A DNA stretch of 64,000 nt from Leptospira weilii serovar Ranarum str. ICFT (GCF_000332415.1 NZ_AOHC02000052.1:171001-235000); one strand, 5' to 3'; shown: positions 30,305 through 44,461, numbered from the stretch's first letter. A program made the numbers and translations. The notes: generated by a model not told the origin, from the letters alone.

Positions 30305-30574
30305 ATGAATTCGTTATTACAAACCGTCAAAATCGGAATCGCTTTTTTTTGGATCGTTTTCGGAGCCGATCTGCTCGGCTTTATTCAAATGGAAGAACCG
30401 CTCGGCTTTCTCGTCAAAACGATCGGCTTTGGCACGTTAGTCGTACATCTATTCGAGATCGTTTATTTCTGGCTCACTCTCAGACACAAATCAACCAACG
30501 TCTTTGGGGACATTCTGCAAATTTTGGCCTTCGGAGTTTTCCACATGATTCCTCTACGAAACAAACGTATCTAA
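30305..30574 (+). CDS. DUF1145-like small membrane protein
   Basis: An 89-residue protein with three hydrophobic segments (IGIAFFWIVFGADLLGFI, TIGFGTLVVHLFEIVYFWL, IFGD-type loop then LQILAFGVFHMIPL). The HLFE and GVFHMIPL parts fit DUF1145. I start at ATG 30305 because AGGA lies nine bases upstream; TTG 30278 is less likely. Function unknown. Confidence 0.7.
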   Translation: MNSLLQTVKIGIAFFWIVFGADLLGFIQMEEPLGFLVKTIGFGTLVVHLFEIVYFWLTLRHKSTNVFGDILQILAFGVFHMIPLRNKRI

Positions 30575-30659
30575 CTTACATTCAAGTTATCTAATCTTAT
30601 ATCAAGACGGGATTGTTCGAACGTAAACGTAACGAACTCGGTTGAAAATTCGGGCGAAT

Positions 30660-30716
30660 CCGGCTCTTGGCTTTGCCAAGAGCCGGACCTATCTCGCGAA
30701 GCGAGATTGAGTTTTT
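30660..30716 (+). terminator. Double hairpin, probable terminator
   Basis: CCGGCTCTTGGC (30660-30671) pairs perfectly with 30675-30686 across a 3-base loop. Immediately after, ATCTCGC and GCGAGAT (30691-30707) form a second stem followed by TGAGTTTTTT. This could end transcription of the DUF1145 gene. Confidence 0.65.
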
Positions 30717-30823
30717 TAATTTCAGCTCCAATCAACAAATTGATGGCGCTCTAAAAGCGAAATTTTTTCGTCATTCCAATTTGTTGATTCCGCTTCAATT
30801 GCTTTCGCATTGATTATACTTAC

Positions 30824-30872
30824 CGATCTCTGTAAAATCGAATATCGTTAATTTTTACCGCAAAATAATAGG
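30824..30872 (+). repeat. 48-bp dispersed repeat, copy 1
   Basis: It starts CGATCTCTGTAAAATCG and continues with a CGTTAATTTTTACCGCAAAATA block. Related copies are at 33002-33049 (plus) and 38336-38383 (minus). Non-coding. Confidence 0.6.
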
Positions 30873-30914
30873 CACTTTATAATATAGTTACGAACAACTC
30901 GCGCTAAAAAAGAT

Positions 30915-31826
30915 TTAGCGGGGCAAACGATTTAGAATATCAGAATATTCTTTTGCCATTTTTAGAATAACTTCCTTCGCGGGTATCAAACCCTCGATCT
31001 GGGCCACACCGTGTCCCGCGGACCAAATGTCTTTCCAGCGTTTGTATTCCTGATCCAAATTCCGGGATTGTCCGCTGTGAGAAAGATCCCCCGCTTTCTC
31101 CACGGATTTCTTAAGCCAGTTGGCCGGAATGCCGGAAATTTTTTCGGTGTACACGATATCTTCCGGTCCGGATTCGATCAACATTCGTTTATAATCTTCC
31201 GAAGCTTTCGCCTCCGGAGTTGCGATCAGTCTCGTACCGACGTAAACGGCATCGGCGCCTAACGCAAAAGCGGCGAGCATCTGAGCCCCGCTCGAAATCG
31301 CCCCCGCAGCGACCACCGGCAAACCCGTTTCCTTTTTGAGATAAGGATAAAGACTGAAGGGGGAAATATTTCCGGCGTGTCCTCCCGCCCCTTGTGCGAC
31401 TGCGATCAACGCGTCCGCGCCGGCTTTTGCGACAATATTAGCATGTCTTAAAGTAGTAACGTCGCAAAAAACCTTCGCCCCCACGCTTTTCGCCTCGTTG
31501 ACTACCGTACGCGGACTTCCCAAACTCGTGATCAAAAGTTCCACCTTTGCATCCAAAACGACTTCCAATTGTTTGGACCAATTCGGGTTATGCGCCTTAT
31601 GAAGGATCAAATTTACTCCGATCGGTTTTTTCGTTTTGGAACGAATTTCCTGAAGGCCCTCTTTCAGTCGTTCCGGAGATCGATAATTGAGAGAAGGAAA
31701 ACATCCGATCCCGCCCGCCTCCGACACAGCCGCGACCAACTCCGGATAGGAAACTAAAAACATAGGCGCGCCGAGAATCGGTAAATCGATTCCAAGCATC
31801 TCGGTAATTCGAGTGTTCAATTTCAT
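30915..31826 (-). CDS. Nitronate monooxygenase (2-nitropropane dioxygenase family)
   Basis: A 303-residue FMN-binding TIM barrel. Visible are LPILGAPMFLVSYPELVAAV, AGGIGCFPSLNY, PIGVNLIL, the phosphate-binding AQGAGGHAGN, LPVVAAGAISSG and GADAVYVGTRLIATPEA. Family members oxidise nitronates, with His in GGHAG as the usual base. It is divergent from the ABM gene with 83 bases between starts. Confidence 0.9.
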   Translation of the reverse strand: MKLNTRITEMLGIDLPILGAPMFLVSYPELVAAVSEAGGIGCFPSLNYRSPERLKEGLQEIRSKTKKPIGVNLILHKAHNPNWSKQLEVVLDAKVELLITSLGSPRTVVNEAKSVGAKVFCDVTTLRHANIVAKAGADALIAVAQGAGGHAGNISPFSLYPYLKKETGLPVVAAGAISSGAQMLAAFALGADAVYVGTRLIATPEAKASEDYKRMLIESGPEDIVYTEKISGIPANWLKKSVEKAGDLSHSGQSRNLDQEYKRWKDIWSAGHGVAQIEGLIPAKEVILKMAKEYSDILNRLPR

Positions 31827-31909
31827 TTTGAGGATTCTTTGATTTTCCGTTCTTTAAAGCAAGGAGGATTTTTCTTTCCAAAAGACGAACATTCAAAAAC
31901 TCTGAACTT

Positions 31910-32215
31910 ATGATCGTAATCGTATCCTCTTATAAAGTTCTGGAAGAAAAGATCGAAGAGTTCAAAACAATCAGCCGTGAGATGGCAAAAGAATCTCTCG
32001 ATACGGAAGAAGGTATTCTCAGACTCGACGTGCTTCAAGGGGACGGGGATCCGGGTAGATTTTTATTTATGGAAGTATATAAAAGCGAAGCCGCGAGAAA
32101 AAAACATCTCGATACTCCTCAGTTCCTTTCTTGGCGAAGAGCGGTGCCGGATTGGTTCAGCCAAGGAAGCACATCCATTCAATATCTTCCCGTTCATATC
32201 GATCTTCTCGATTGA
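31910..32215 (+). CDS. ABM-domain (antibiotic biosynthesis monooxygenase-like) protein
   Basis: A 101-residue ferredoxin-like domain: MIVIVSSYKVLEEKIEEF, then EEGILRLDVLQGDGDPGRFLFMEVYKS and the HLDTPQFLSW helix. This matches small YgiN/LsrG-type ABM proteins, which form dimers. The pairing with a divergent nitronate monooxygenase suggests small-molecule detoxification, by inference only. Confidence 0.82.
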   Translation: MIVIVSSYKVLEEKIEEFKTISREMAKESLDTEEGILRLDVLQGDGDPGRFLFMEVYKSEAARKKHLDTPQFLSWRRAVPDWFSQGSTSIQYLPVHIDLLD

Positions 32216-32247
32216 ACGTAAGACTCGTACTCGGTACAAAATAAAAA

Positions 32248-32310
32248 AGTATCCGACAAAAAGAAGTGTTTGCGAAAACCGATATTACGAGGCAGACGTA
32301 GTCGGATACT
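32248..32310. repeat. 10-bp inverted repeat after the ABM gene
   Basis: AGTATCCGAC at 32248-32257 is matched by GTCGGATACT at 32301-32310, with 43 bases between. It lies 33 bases past the ABM stop, and no T-run follows. Possible RNA processing or termination structure. Confidence 0.45.
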
Positions 32311-32452
32311 ACTTTACGGATATTTAAAGTCTTTTATACTTAAAACGTAAAATCTTTACGACTAAAAAGATTCCGAGACAAAATTCGTATAAGATCAGTC
32401 GTACAAAAATTTACGATTCGGACGAAACGTTCCATCCAAGTCAGGCTTTAAC

Positions 32453-32501
32453 TTGACAGAGATTCCCATATTTTATATTCTGTAACTAGAAGGCTTACAG
32501 A
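32453..32501 (+). promoter_or_regulatory. Promoter and candidate operator of the Rrf2 gene
   Basis: A consensus -35 box TTGACA (32453-32458) is followed, 17 bases on, by TATTCT (32476-32481). An inverted repeat TCTGTAA (32479-32485) and TTACAGA (32495-32501) overlaps the -10 and the ribosome binding site AGAAGG (32488-32493). This placement fits autorepression by the Rrf2 protein encoded directly downstream. Confidence 0.65.
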
Positions 32502-32502
32502 T

Positions 32503-32922
32503 ATGACGAGTCGATTTACGGTCGCGATCCATATTCTTTCCCTGCTATCTCTCGGAGAAGGTAAAACCAAAACTTCCGAGGAACTTGCGGAAAGCGTAAA
32601 TACGAATCCGGTTGTGATCCGTAAAATCCTATCTCTCCTTAAAAATCGTGGAATCGTGCGGAATCAAATGGGTCCGAACGGTGGTTATGTTCTCGCAAAG
32701 GCGCCTTCCACGATCAACTTAAAAGAAATCTACGAAGCCATTGACGAAAAAATCTTCCAAATGCATTCCAAATCTCCGAATAAGAAATGTATCTGCGGTC
32801 ATGCAATCCAGCCGATTCTTTCGAAGGTTTATGAAAAAGCGCAGAGGGTTTTGGAAGAAGAACTCGGTTCCACAAACCTGGATTTGATCACTCGAGAAAT
32901 CCGAAGTTTTTCCAAAAAATAA
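32503..32922 (+). CDS. Rrf2 family transcriptional regulator
   Basis: A 139-residue winged-helix regulator: [40 protein letters not shown] (recognition helix), [19 protein letters not shown] (wing). The C-terminal half has only two Cys (KCICGH), not the three-Cys cluster site of IscR or NsrR, so Fe-S binding is doubtful and a YwnA-like redox or ligand sensor is more likely. It probably controls its own promoter, whose overlapping inverted repeat is noted separately. Confidence 0.88.
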   Translation: MTSRFTVAIHILSLLSLGEGKTKTSEELAESVNTNPVVIRKILSLLKNRGIVRNQMGPNGGYVLAKAPSTINLKEIYEAIDEKIFQMHSKSPNKKCICGHAIQPILSKVYEKAQRVLEEELGSTNLDLITREIRSFSKK

Positions 32923-33001
32923 AAACGGAACCGTCTCGTAAGTCGGTTTAACGTATTTGATTTTAAACCGAAGTAGAATAAGAACGGGAGACCGGTTTTA
33001 T

Positions 33002-33049
33002 CGATCCCTATAAAATCGGGTGGCGTTTATTTTTATCGCAAAATACCGT
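33002..33049 (+). repeat. 48-bp dispersed repeat, copy 2
   Basis: It begins CGATCCCTATAAAATCG followed by a CGTTTATTTTTATCGCAAAATA block, matching the copies at 30824 and 38336. Confidence 0.6.
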
Positions 33050-33066
33050 TTTAATGTAAAAGATTA

Positions 33067-33146
33067 AGAACTCGTCCCAAAACCTACGAAAATTGCGGAA
33101 ATGAATGCGATGACGAAAAAACTCGAGACGTTTTGGGACAAACTCT
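33067..33146 (+). repeat. Short inverted-end repeat element, divergent copy D
   Basis: Ends are AACTCGTCCCAAAAC (33069-33083) and GTTTTGGGACAAACT (33130-33144), inverted relative to each other. The 46-base interior is poorly conserved against the other copies. The total of about 80 bp agrees with them. Confidence 0.6.
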
Positions 33147-33261
33147 AAGTATTTTATTATATAGTTATGAGTAAGATAAATTCTTATTTCTCGACTTATA
33201 TCTTCTTTTAAATCGATTCCAATATCGAATCTGCCATTCTCGAATCTCTTTCTCTACAAAA

Positions 33262-33579
33262 ATGGAATCCGTAAATGTGTTCTCCCATTTTCCGTTACAA
33301 GCCGCCGCAATCAAATGTCCAATTTTAAAATCTTTCTTCCCTTTTTTGAACCGACTCTTCCGAAAAAGATCGACGTTTATTACAATCCCCGTTCCTCTAA
33401 ATATCATTTTTATCAAGGCAAAACTTAAAACCACGGGCAAACGGATGAACAAAACGAATCTTCGTCAAGGTCGGATTCCTCTTTTCAAAGTATTCAAACA
33501 TTCTTATACTTCTTGGAGTTTATCCCAAAATAAAACCGCTGCCGTATTGAAAGAAGCCGTAAGATTGTGGAAGTTTTAG
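33262..33579 (+). CDS. Doubtful open frame, possible gene remnant
   Basis: A 105-codon frame with a basic, hydrophobic product ending SQNKTAAVLKEAVRLWKF. The last 35 residues faintly recall the C-terminus of LysR-type regulators, suggesting a decayed gene end. An overlapping minus-strand frame (33165-33452) competes with it and no ribosome binding site is clear. It may well be non-coding. Confidence 0.2.
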   Translation: MESVNVFSHFPLQAAAIKCPILKSFFPFLNRLFRKRSTFITIPVPLNIIFIKAKLKTTGKRMNKTNLRQGRIPLFKVFKHSYTSWSLSQNKTAAVLKEAVRLWKF

Positions 33580-33956
33580 GACGATCTTTTATTCTTTTTT
33601 TCCTTATTTTCTTTTACCCGGTACTTAACGATTTTTGCAATCAATGTAAGGGGTAAAGGTTGATCGATCGGAAACTGCACGGCGCCTTTCGAGGTTTTGT
33701 ATTTCGCTAATTCGGATTGAAACGCTCGGATCCCGCTCGAAGTCGGATAAAATCCGATATGTTTTTTATACGCGGCAAAATACACTAAGTTGCCGTAAAA
33801 CGCAAACGCCGGCATTTGATAACTGATCTTTTCCTCCGCATTAGGCGCCGATTCTCTGATCACGGAACGTAATTCTTCCAAAATTTTCCGCGTATCTTCC
33901 GGAAAACGATTTATATAGTCGTCTATATTCTTAAAATCTAATTTTTTCGATTCCAT
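33576..33956 (-). CDS. DUF1801 (YdhG-like) protein
   Basis: A 126-residue protein with the DUF1801 pattern: IDDYINRFPEDTRKILEELRSVI, EEKISYQMPAFAFYGNLVYFAAYKKHIGFYP, then FQSELAKYKTSKGAVQFPIDQPLP. Members are often annotated as iron chaperone-like, but the biochemical role is unsettled. It stands alone in its transcription unit. The C-terminus is Lys-rich. Confidence 0.85.
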   Translation of the reverse strand: MESKKLDFKNIDDYINRFPEDTRKILEELRSVIRESAPNAEEKISYQMPAFAFYGNLVYFAAYKKHIGFYPTSSGIRAFQSELAKYKTSKGAVQFPIDQPLPLTLIAKIVKYRVKENKEKKNKRSS

Positions 33957-34093
33957 AACCGTCCCGCTCGAACCTTTTGAAATCGAATCTTTAGAAAACT
34001 CCGGAATTCGATTTCAAAGTATTTTTAACCGAAACGGTTTTTCAAAACAAGAAAAATATATTCAATGATTACTTCGACATCCGTCCGGGTGAA

Positions 34094-35235
<1,142 letters not shown>

Positions 35236-35239
<4 letters not shown>

Positions 35240-37563
35240 TTGGATATTTTCCTGCGAGTTAAAAACGCGGCTCCAAAAAACGAAAGCGGAAGCAGAAATT
35301 GAACGAGAGTAATCAAATACGTGCGAATATCATAAAATACGAATTGATTCTTCCTTTCCTTGGAACAGAAATAAAACTGGCCTTCCGAAGTCCGATATAC
35401 GTTCTCTCCGGACGTAAGTTTCCAAAGAGGAAAAAAACAGGAACGAAGAATTATCGGAAAACAAAGGTCCGGTTTTTTTTCTTCCGAAAGTTCCCATCGG
35501 ATTTCGGAGTCGTCCCAAGAAAGCGGATCGATCTCGGCAAACACAGGAGGCGACTTTTCCTTTTTTATCGTATGTTTTCTTTCGGTTTCCTTTATCGTTT
35601 CTTCTTCGGATTTTTTTTGAAAGTAAGAATGAAGTTGTGAAACCTCGTAGGCTCCCGAAAAGTCAGCCTCATTCGATCCGAATTCTTCCTTAAAAACAGG
35701 AACCAAGGAAACGTTCCGTTGAAACTTTAAATCCGGAATCGACTCCGATAAATTTTCCGATACAAATCCGGATTTTTTTTGAAAAGAACTTTCATCGATC
35801 AAAAGAGCGATCGGTTTTCGAGTAAGTAATTCCATAAAAGGTCGGGTGGAATTTAATTTCCAAAAAGTCCATTCTCCCTTTTTATCAATCTGCGAAAACG
35901 ATTTCGGCGACGCGGCCGCGATTCGGTTGAGCGCATCCGACTTAAGTAAAACGTACGCAACTCCCCTTTCGGAAAGAAGATTCGAAAATAATTCGGAAAG
36001 TTTTTCTTTTTCCCCGACAACATCGTTTTTTTTCTCACCCCGCAAAGAAGACGCCGGTCCTTGTACCGGAAACAACCCAAGAATCTCTTCCGCGGAAGCA
36101 GGAAACGAACTTTCGAAACGATTCCTCAACGTGATGTTTCGTCTAACGGCTTGACGGATCAATACGGAGGCCCAACGGGAATCCGAGGAACCGCCGATCT
36201 CTTCCGACGCGATCAAGGCGCCGTATGAAGTTTTTTCAAATACCCGAATCCATGTTTCCTTTTGTTTCCATAGGGAAGAAGGTTTTTCGGAAAGACTTTC
36301 GATCCCTGTGGACGATCCCGGAACCGTAACGATAAACCTATATAACCCTAAGACGAATAAAATCAAACCGGTCCAGAGTTTCCATTTTCCACGCGGAAGA
36401 TTTTTCAAAAAGAATCTCGCGGTTACAAGCGCCGAGAAGGTCAAAAAAACGAGGGAAACATTGAGAGCCGTATACCATTGAACGCGCAACCACGGAAGTA
36501 TCAAAGACAAGGAGGAATCCGTCGCCATCCAATAAAAAAACAAGGTTCCGAAAATCAAAAATCTGGAAATCGGCGGCAATAATTTTCTGATAAAAAGCAA
36601 ACGAATTCCGATCACAAAAAGAATCGGAAACAATAGATGAATCCAGTATTGATCGATTAGGATTTGTTTGATTACGTCCAAAAACTTTTCCGGTCTTGAA
36701 ACCGAGTTTGAAAATTCTTCCCCTAAAAGAGATAGAAGTCCGTTGATCGGAAAAGAAACCGGCGGGTTTTGTTGAAACGGAACATATACAAAATGATTCC
36801 ATAATATAGGTAAAGCACACAAAACCGGAAGTAAAAAAACGGACAAAATCTCCAGGATCGCAAACTCGTCTTTGTAAAAAAGAAAGTAGATCGAGAGAGC
36901 GATCACGTAAAACAAGGAAATCTCGTAGTGTGTGTAAAACACGAGAGTTCCCGTGATCAGATTCTTAAAAAAAGAGGAGACCTTTCCCGTATAACGAAAC
37001 TTCTCCAAATAATAAATCGCAAGAAGTGCAAACGCAAGTCCCACGGAGGAAGAAATCGAATTTTGAAAAATGCCCACGATTCCGGCGCCTACCACGCGGT
37101 CTCCCGGATATAAAAAATAAAACATAAGTCCGGTCATCGTAAGTAAGGCATTACCCGGACTGAGACCGGTTTCCGTGAGAAACAAAAATCCTAATTTCAA
37201 AAACGCGTACGAAAATAAAAACAACGCGAGTAAAATTCCCAAATTGAAGGAAACACCGAAGGGAAGAAAAAATAAAATAAACGTATGAAAAAAAGAAACG
37301 AGGAAAAAGAAAAAGGGAGCTTGAAAGTAAAACGTGGAACTTCCGCCCTGCAAAGAACGATCGTATCCCGAAGAAAGAAAATTCTTAAATAGAATTTGAT
37401 AGTCCTGAGCGATGAGATACTGATTTTGCAACGATACGGAATCGGGAACTCGATCCGAAAATAAAAACCGAAATTGTATGGATAAAAATAAAAAGACCAA
37501 AAAAAATACGAGTGGTTTTCTCGCAGCGTGAGGAATTTTCCATTTCCCCTGGATAATTTGCAT
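35236..37563 (-). CDS. Large polytopic membrane protein, possibly GT-C-like
   Basis: A 775-residue protein with about a dozen hydrophobic helices in the first 420 residues ([48 protein letters not shown]). A soluble region of roughly 290 residues and a last helix ([20 protein letters not shown]) follow. The shape fits a GT-C glycosyltransferase or YfhO-like transferase, but I see no decisive motif. It is coupled by ATGA to the DUF445 gene. Confidence 0.65.
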
Positions 37564-37658
37564 GGGATGATTCTTACGAGACCCGATTTCCTGACAAGCA
37601 AAACGGATATTCGAAATTCCCTTTCAATTTCGTTCCAAAAGAACGAACTGCTGTGAGA

Positions 37659-37886
37659 TCATTCTTCCTTCGCGTTTTCCTGTACGTATTTTTTAAAATC
37701 GGCTTCGGACATCGTATCCGCATAAAGAGGATAAAAAGCGTCGATCAATTCTTCCAAGGTGGGGAATTTTGCCCCGTCCATTTTATAGGCCATATCGAAC
37801 TCCTTTGGGACTTTTAGAATCATCCGTATTTTTACAATCGAATCGGATTCACTCTCTTTAACTGTCTTTTTATAAAACTTTTCCAT
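37659..37886 (-). CDS. Small conserved-looking hypothetical protein
   Basis: A 75-residue protein with a strand-rich start (KIRMILKVPKEFDMAYKMDG) and a helical end (LEELIDAFYPLYADTMSEADF). No signal or motif is recognised. Codon use and a GGA five bases before the ATG support translation. Confidence 0.5.
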   Translation of the reverse strand: MEKFYKKTVKESESDSIVKIRMILKVPKEFDMAYKMDGAKFPTLEELIDAFYPLYADTMSEADFKKYVQENAKEE

Positions 37887-38335
37887 AAGAATCCGTCCCG
37901 AAACCGAAACAGATTCTTGCAGTTCTATTTTTTTTGATATTAAGTTTTTGGACGCGCCGTAAATCGAAAAATCGTCTTGAATGTAAAATCGATCTTTCCA
38001 CTCCGAACAAAGCCGTATCTTCCCTTTTTTATTCGGGTAAGTTGAAACGATTCGACGAGCCGAATCGTTTTTTATTTACAACACCTCCAAAACTTGACGA
38101 GCGGTTTTGCCGTTTTTTTAAACCCATTCAAAAATTTCCGCGCCAAGTCAAAAAGAATCGATTGGGAAATACTTCCGGATCGAACATTCCGATATTCGAT
38201 CGAAAGACGACTTTTGTTCGTTTTCGATCCGCAAAAACGTCCGTCGCAAATTATATTAAGATTTTATTATGTTTCACATTCGAATTCGGGTCACTCATAA
38301 CTAGAACATAGAGGTATCGAATCGGTCGTATTGAA

Positions 38336-38383
38336 ACAGTTCTTTGTGATAAAAATGAACGGTACTCGATTTTATAGAGATCG
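38336..38383 (-). repeat. 48-bp dispersed repeat, copy 3 (inverted)
   Basis: The reverse complement starts CGATCTCTATAAAATCG and continues CGTTCATTTTTATCACAAAG, matching the copies at 30824 and 33002. Confidence 0.6.
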
Positions 38384-38988
38384 GTAGGACCGAAACAATA
38401 CAATCCCGGGTGATCGCGAAAATTTTCTTTAGAAAAGTTTTCACCCGAAACGGAAACGCTAAAATTCTATCCTTTTGCGGAATGGATTTCATCTATGAAT
38501 TCAAAATCGAACGGTTTTCAAAAAAATAAACTTTCATCAGTCATCAAAGCGGCGATTTGAAAGTCCGAACCGATATGACATACAAAAGCTCATTCCTGAA
38601 AAAACCGATCTTTTACCGCAAACAAAACAAAAATCTTCTCAACGTTCCCGATGATTGATTTTTTCAATCCGAATCGATGCGACCTTGTTTTCTTTGTTCC
38701 GATTTTCCGAGTCTCCTAATTTAACGTGAGTTCGGCCTAAGAAATGCGAAAGCGATTATATGTTGCGACCGAGGAGCAACACTTTAGTTCAACCGAACAA
38801 CTCAGCGTCTCGCTTCTACGGTCGCTCGGGAAACTCAGCAAACGGCACCTGAGTTTCTGATTCGCCCAAGATTTCAACCGTCGAACTCACGTTAATTTAT
38901 AAGAAAGACTTCTTTTTCTGGGTTTAAAACCTCGAAACCTAAGAAAGACACTTTTTCTACCTATCAAATAAAACGGAATTTTCCTTTT

Positions 38989-39030
38989 TTTGGAAGATTT
39001 TAATCCGTAAATGCGGATTATTTTTCCAAA
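38989..39030 (+). promoter_or_regulatory. Nested hairpin in the leader of the porin gene
   Basis: Outer arms TTTGGAA (38989-38995) and TTCCAAA (39024-39030) enclose inner arms AATCCG (39002-39007) and CGGATT (39014-39019). A further inverted repeat, ATCCA/TGGAT (39043-39058), follows. The structures lie 90-130 bases before the porin ATG and could be a regulator site or an RNA leader element. Confidence 0.45.
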
Positions 39031-39122
39031 TAAAAGAATTTTATCCAATATAATGGATTTTTTGATTGCCTATGGGATATAAAAACCATTCTCTGGTAAA
39101 AATTTCTAAACGGAGGATTTAG

Positions 39123-40943
<1,821 letters not shown>

Positions 40944-40970
40944 TTCAAAATTTAAAAGTTAGGAACCGAC

Positions 40971-41975
<1,005 letters not shown>

Positions 41976-41977
41976 AA

Positions 41978-42050
41978 CCGAACGATATACTCGGGACAAA
42001 TCCGAGAATCTTACGCAGGTAGGATTTGCCCCGAGTAAGTTCGGATTTTG
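41978..42050. terminator. Strong three-part hairpin terminator after sbp
   Basis: Three collinear stems pair: CCGAAC (41978) with GTTCGG (42039-42044), ACTCGGG (41989-41995) with CCCGAGT (42030-42036), and AAATCC (41998-42003) with GGATTT (42022-42027). ATTTTG follows. It starts three bases after the sbp stop. Confidence 0.8.
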
Positions 42051-42484
42051 TTCCGTCAACTCATTCAATGATTATAATATTCTGAAATTTGGTTATACTT
42101 CCTTACGGAAACGATGATTTTCCAAACTCCGTTGGGAGCCAATCGCAAAACTCAACCTTGCTCGTTCGGGTCGTTCATCTTAGCTTCGCTAAGAACCGTC
42201 GCTTCGTTATGGCTACTTCACTCCTTAAGGGGTCGTTCGGTAAAGCTCCGGGGTTTTGACAGTCTCGCTTCTAGGGGCGCTCGAGAAAACTCAATCTCAT
42301 TCGCTATAGGAGTGAGATTTTTCAACTGCGTTGAAAGCCAAATACTTTTCGCTCCGCGGTATTTGGCGGTCTCGCTTCTAGGGGCGCTCGAGAAAACTCA
42401 ATCTCATTCGCTATAGGAGTGAGATTTTTCAACTGCGTTGAAAGCCAAATACTTTTCGCTCCGCGGTATTTGGCGGTCTCGCTT
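42051..42484. other. Non-coding stretch dominated by tandem repeat
   Basis: It begins with unrelated palindrome-rich DNA (TTAGCTTCGCTAAG at about 42179) and continues into the 107-bp tandem repeat. Plus-strand open frames here are made of the repeat and are not credible genes. Confidence 0.65.

Positions 42485-42498
<14 letters not shown>
42262..42498 (+). repeat. 107-bp tandem repeat, 2.2 copies
   Basis: Units start with GTCTCGCTTCTAGGGGCGCT at 42262, 42369 and 42476, an exact 107-bp period. The third copy is cut after 23 bases (42498), where it runs into the queD gene. The full units look identical by eye. Each contains internal inverted repeats such as CTCATTCGCTATAGGAGTGAG. Confidence 0.9.
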
Positions 42499-42897
<399 letters not shown>

Positions 42898-42898
42898 C

Positions 42899-42932
<34 letters not shown>

Positions 42933-43058
42933 ACGTTCGCAAATTCGAGACGGTTTCGTATTCGACGAGAATAGGTTTGTTTCCTCGCCGTTTGCAAAAA
43001 CGAACTCTCATGTAATGTTTCTTTCCAATACGATTATTTCAATGATAGGAGATTTTCA

Positions 43059-43286
<228 letters not shown>

Positions 43287-43291
43287 AAAAA

Positions 43292-43325
43292 ATTCCCGGG
43301 GGAAATTTCCCTGGGGTTTTTAGTT
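43292..43325 (+). terminator. Rho-independent terminator after the DUF1858 gene
   Basis: A GC-rich inverted repeat around CCCGGGGGAAATTTCCCTGGG is followed directly by a run of five T. It lies a few bases past the DUF1858 stop. Confidence 0.75.
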
Positions 43326-43525
43326 AATTTTTTTCGTAAATTTTCAGCCGAGAATTTTTACGGGATTGACTCGCCGATTTTCAACGGATTTAAGGAATGA
43401 TATCGATCGTAAGCTTTCTTTCCGAGTTTCTACATTCACTTTTTCTACATTAAAAAATCCGAATCCTATTCGGTGATTTTAACCTTTTCTTTTACCGGTT
43501 CTTACCTCTACTAAATTATAAAATT

Positions 43526-44461
43526 CTAATTCGTAGTGTCGAACGCGTGTGTGACTTGATTTCTTCCGTTTAATTTCGAATGATAAAGCGCCTGATCCGC
43601 TTCTTTGATCAAACGGATCGAAAAATTCTGACTTCCGATCGGAGTATTTTGATCAAAACGAATCGTAGTCGTTCCCACACTGATCGTAATTTGTCTTTTT
43701 TCCCAAGGATAATCTCTCACAGTTAAAACCAACGTTTCGGCCATTTCTACGGCTTCTTTTTTAGGAGTATCCGGCAATATTACGATAAATTCTTCGCCGC
43801 CGTACCTCGCAGTTACATCGTTTTTACGAAAGGTTTGCCTCAAAATAGAGGCCAAATCGACTAACACCTGATCGCCGGCGGGATGTCCGTATTGGTCGTT
43901 GTAAGCCTTAAAATGATCCACGTCGATCATCAGTAAGGACAAAAAATTTTCCTGACGATGTGCATGACCAATCCAATGATTCAACTCTTTGTTAAAAGAC
44001 CTTCTGTTTTTTAATTTTGTCAGAGGATCCGTGGAAGCCTGTTCGAATAACCGATCGTTCGCTTCCTTAAGCTCCAAAGCAAGGTGACCGATTTTTCGGT
44101 TCGATTCCACAAGTTCGGTAATGTCTCTTCCGGTCGAATAAATCAAACCGGTCTCTACATCCGGGAATGCAGTCCAAGAAAAATGTTTATAACTTCCATC
44201 GGCACACAAAATCCTATGTTGGACCGATAAATTCGGAGTTCCAATATTCAATTCTTCGAATTCTTTTAGAAACAATCCCATATCGTCCGGATGTACCAAA
44301 TGAAAAGGATTGAGTCCCACCACTTTTTCCTTTTTCCATCCGAGAAGCCGTTCAAATGCGGAATTTACCGATACTACGATTCCGTCCTCCATCCTTTGAA
44401 TCGCAAACAAATCCAAAGAGTAGTTATAAAATTTTTCAAGATTGTATTCTTTTCCACTCAT
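43526..44461 (-). CDS. PAS-GGDEF diguanylate cyclase
   Basis: A 311-residue protein. An N-terminal PAS domain (YNYSLDLFAIQRMEDGIVV, HPDDM, RILCADGSYKHFSW) and a short coiled coil lead into a GGDEF domain: DPLTKLKNRRSFNKEL, IDVDHFKAYNDQYGH and the active site YGGEEFIVIL. RKND five residues before GGEEF is an intact product-inhibition I-site. It should make cyclic di-GMP from GTP. ATG 44461 has AAGGA eight bases upstream and is preferred over ATG 44518. Confidence 0.92.
   Translation of the reverse strand: MSGKEYNLEKFYNYSLDLFAIQRMEDGIVVSVNSAFERLLGWKKEKVVGLNPFHLVHPDDMGLFLKEFEELNIGTPNLSVQHRILCADGSYKHFSWTAFPDVETGLIYSTGRDITELVESNRKIGHLALELKEANDRLFEQASTDPLTKLKNRRSFNKELNHWIGHAHRQENFLSLLMIDVDHFKAYNDQYGHPAGDQVLVDLASILRQTFRKNDVTARYGGEEFIVILPDTPKKEAVEMAETLVLTVRDYPWEKRQITISVGTTTIRFDQNTPIGSQNFSIRLIKEADQALYHSKLNGRNQVTHAFDTTN

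Larger units (their letters stand above)
30575..30914. other. Gene-free stretch with stacked inverted repeats
   Basis: No gene is seen. In order: a 12-bp stem with a TTT loop (30660-30686), a 7-bp stem with T-run (30691-30716), 13-bp arms at 30730-30742 and 30777-30789, and one copy of a 48-bp repeat (30824-30872). Confidence 0.7.
32923..33575. other. Low-information stretch with two repeat copies
   Basis: It holds one copy of the 48-bp repeat (33002) and a divergent copy of the inverted-end element (33067). Overlapping open frames on both strands at 33165-33579 are weak; the plus one is listed separately at low confidence. Confidence 0.55.
37887..39122. other. 1.2-kb gene-poor, AT-rich stretch
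   Basis: No supported gene. Open frames at 37934-38311 and 38301-38492 lack ribosome binding sites and recognisable products. It contains one 48-bp repeat copy (38336-38383) and a segment at 38811-38843 (GTCTCGCTTCTACGGTCGCT) resembling the tandem repeat at 42262. A nested hairpin lies at 38989-39030. Confidence 0.65.

Noticed and set aside
33165..33452. Minus-strand 95-codon open frame
   Set aside because: No motif or ribosome binding site; it competes with another weak frame on the plus strand.
37934..38492. Open frames in the 1.2-kb gap
   Set aside because: No recognisable product, no ribosome binding site, and one overlaps a dispersed repeat.
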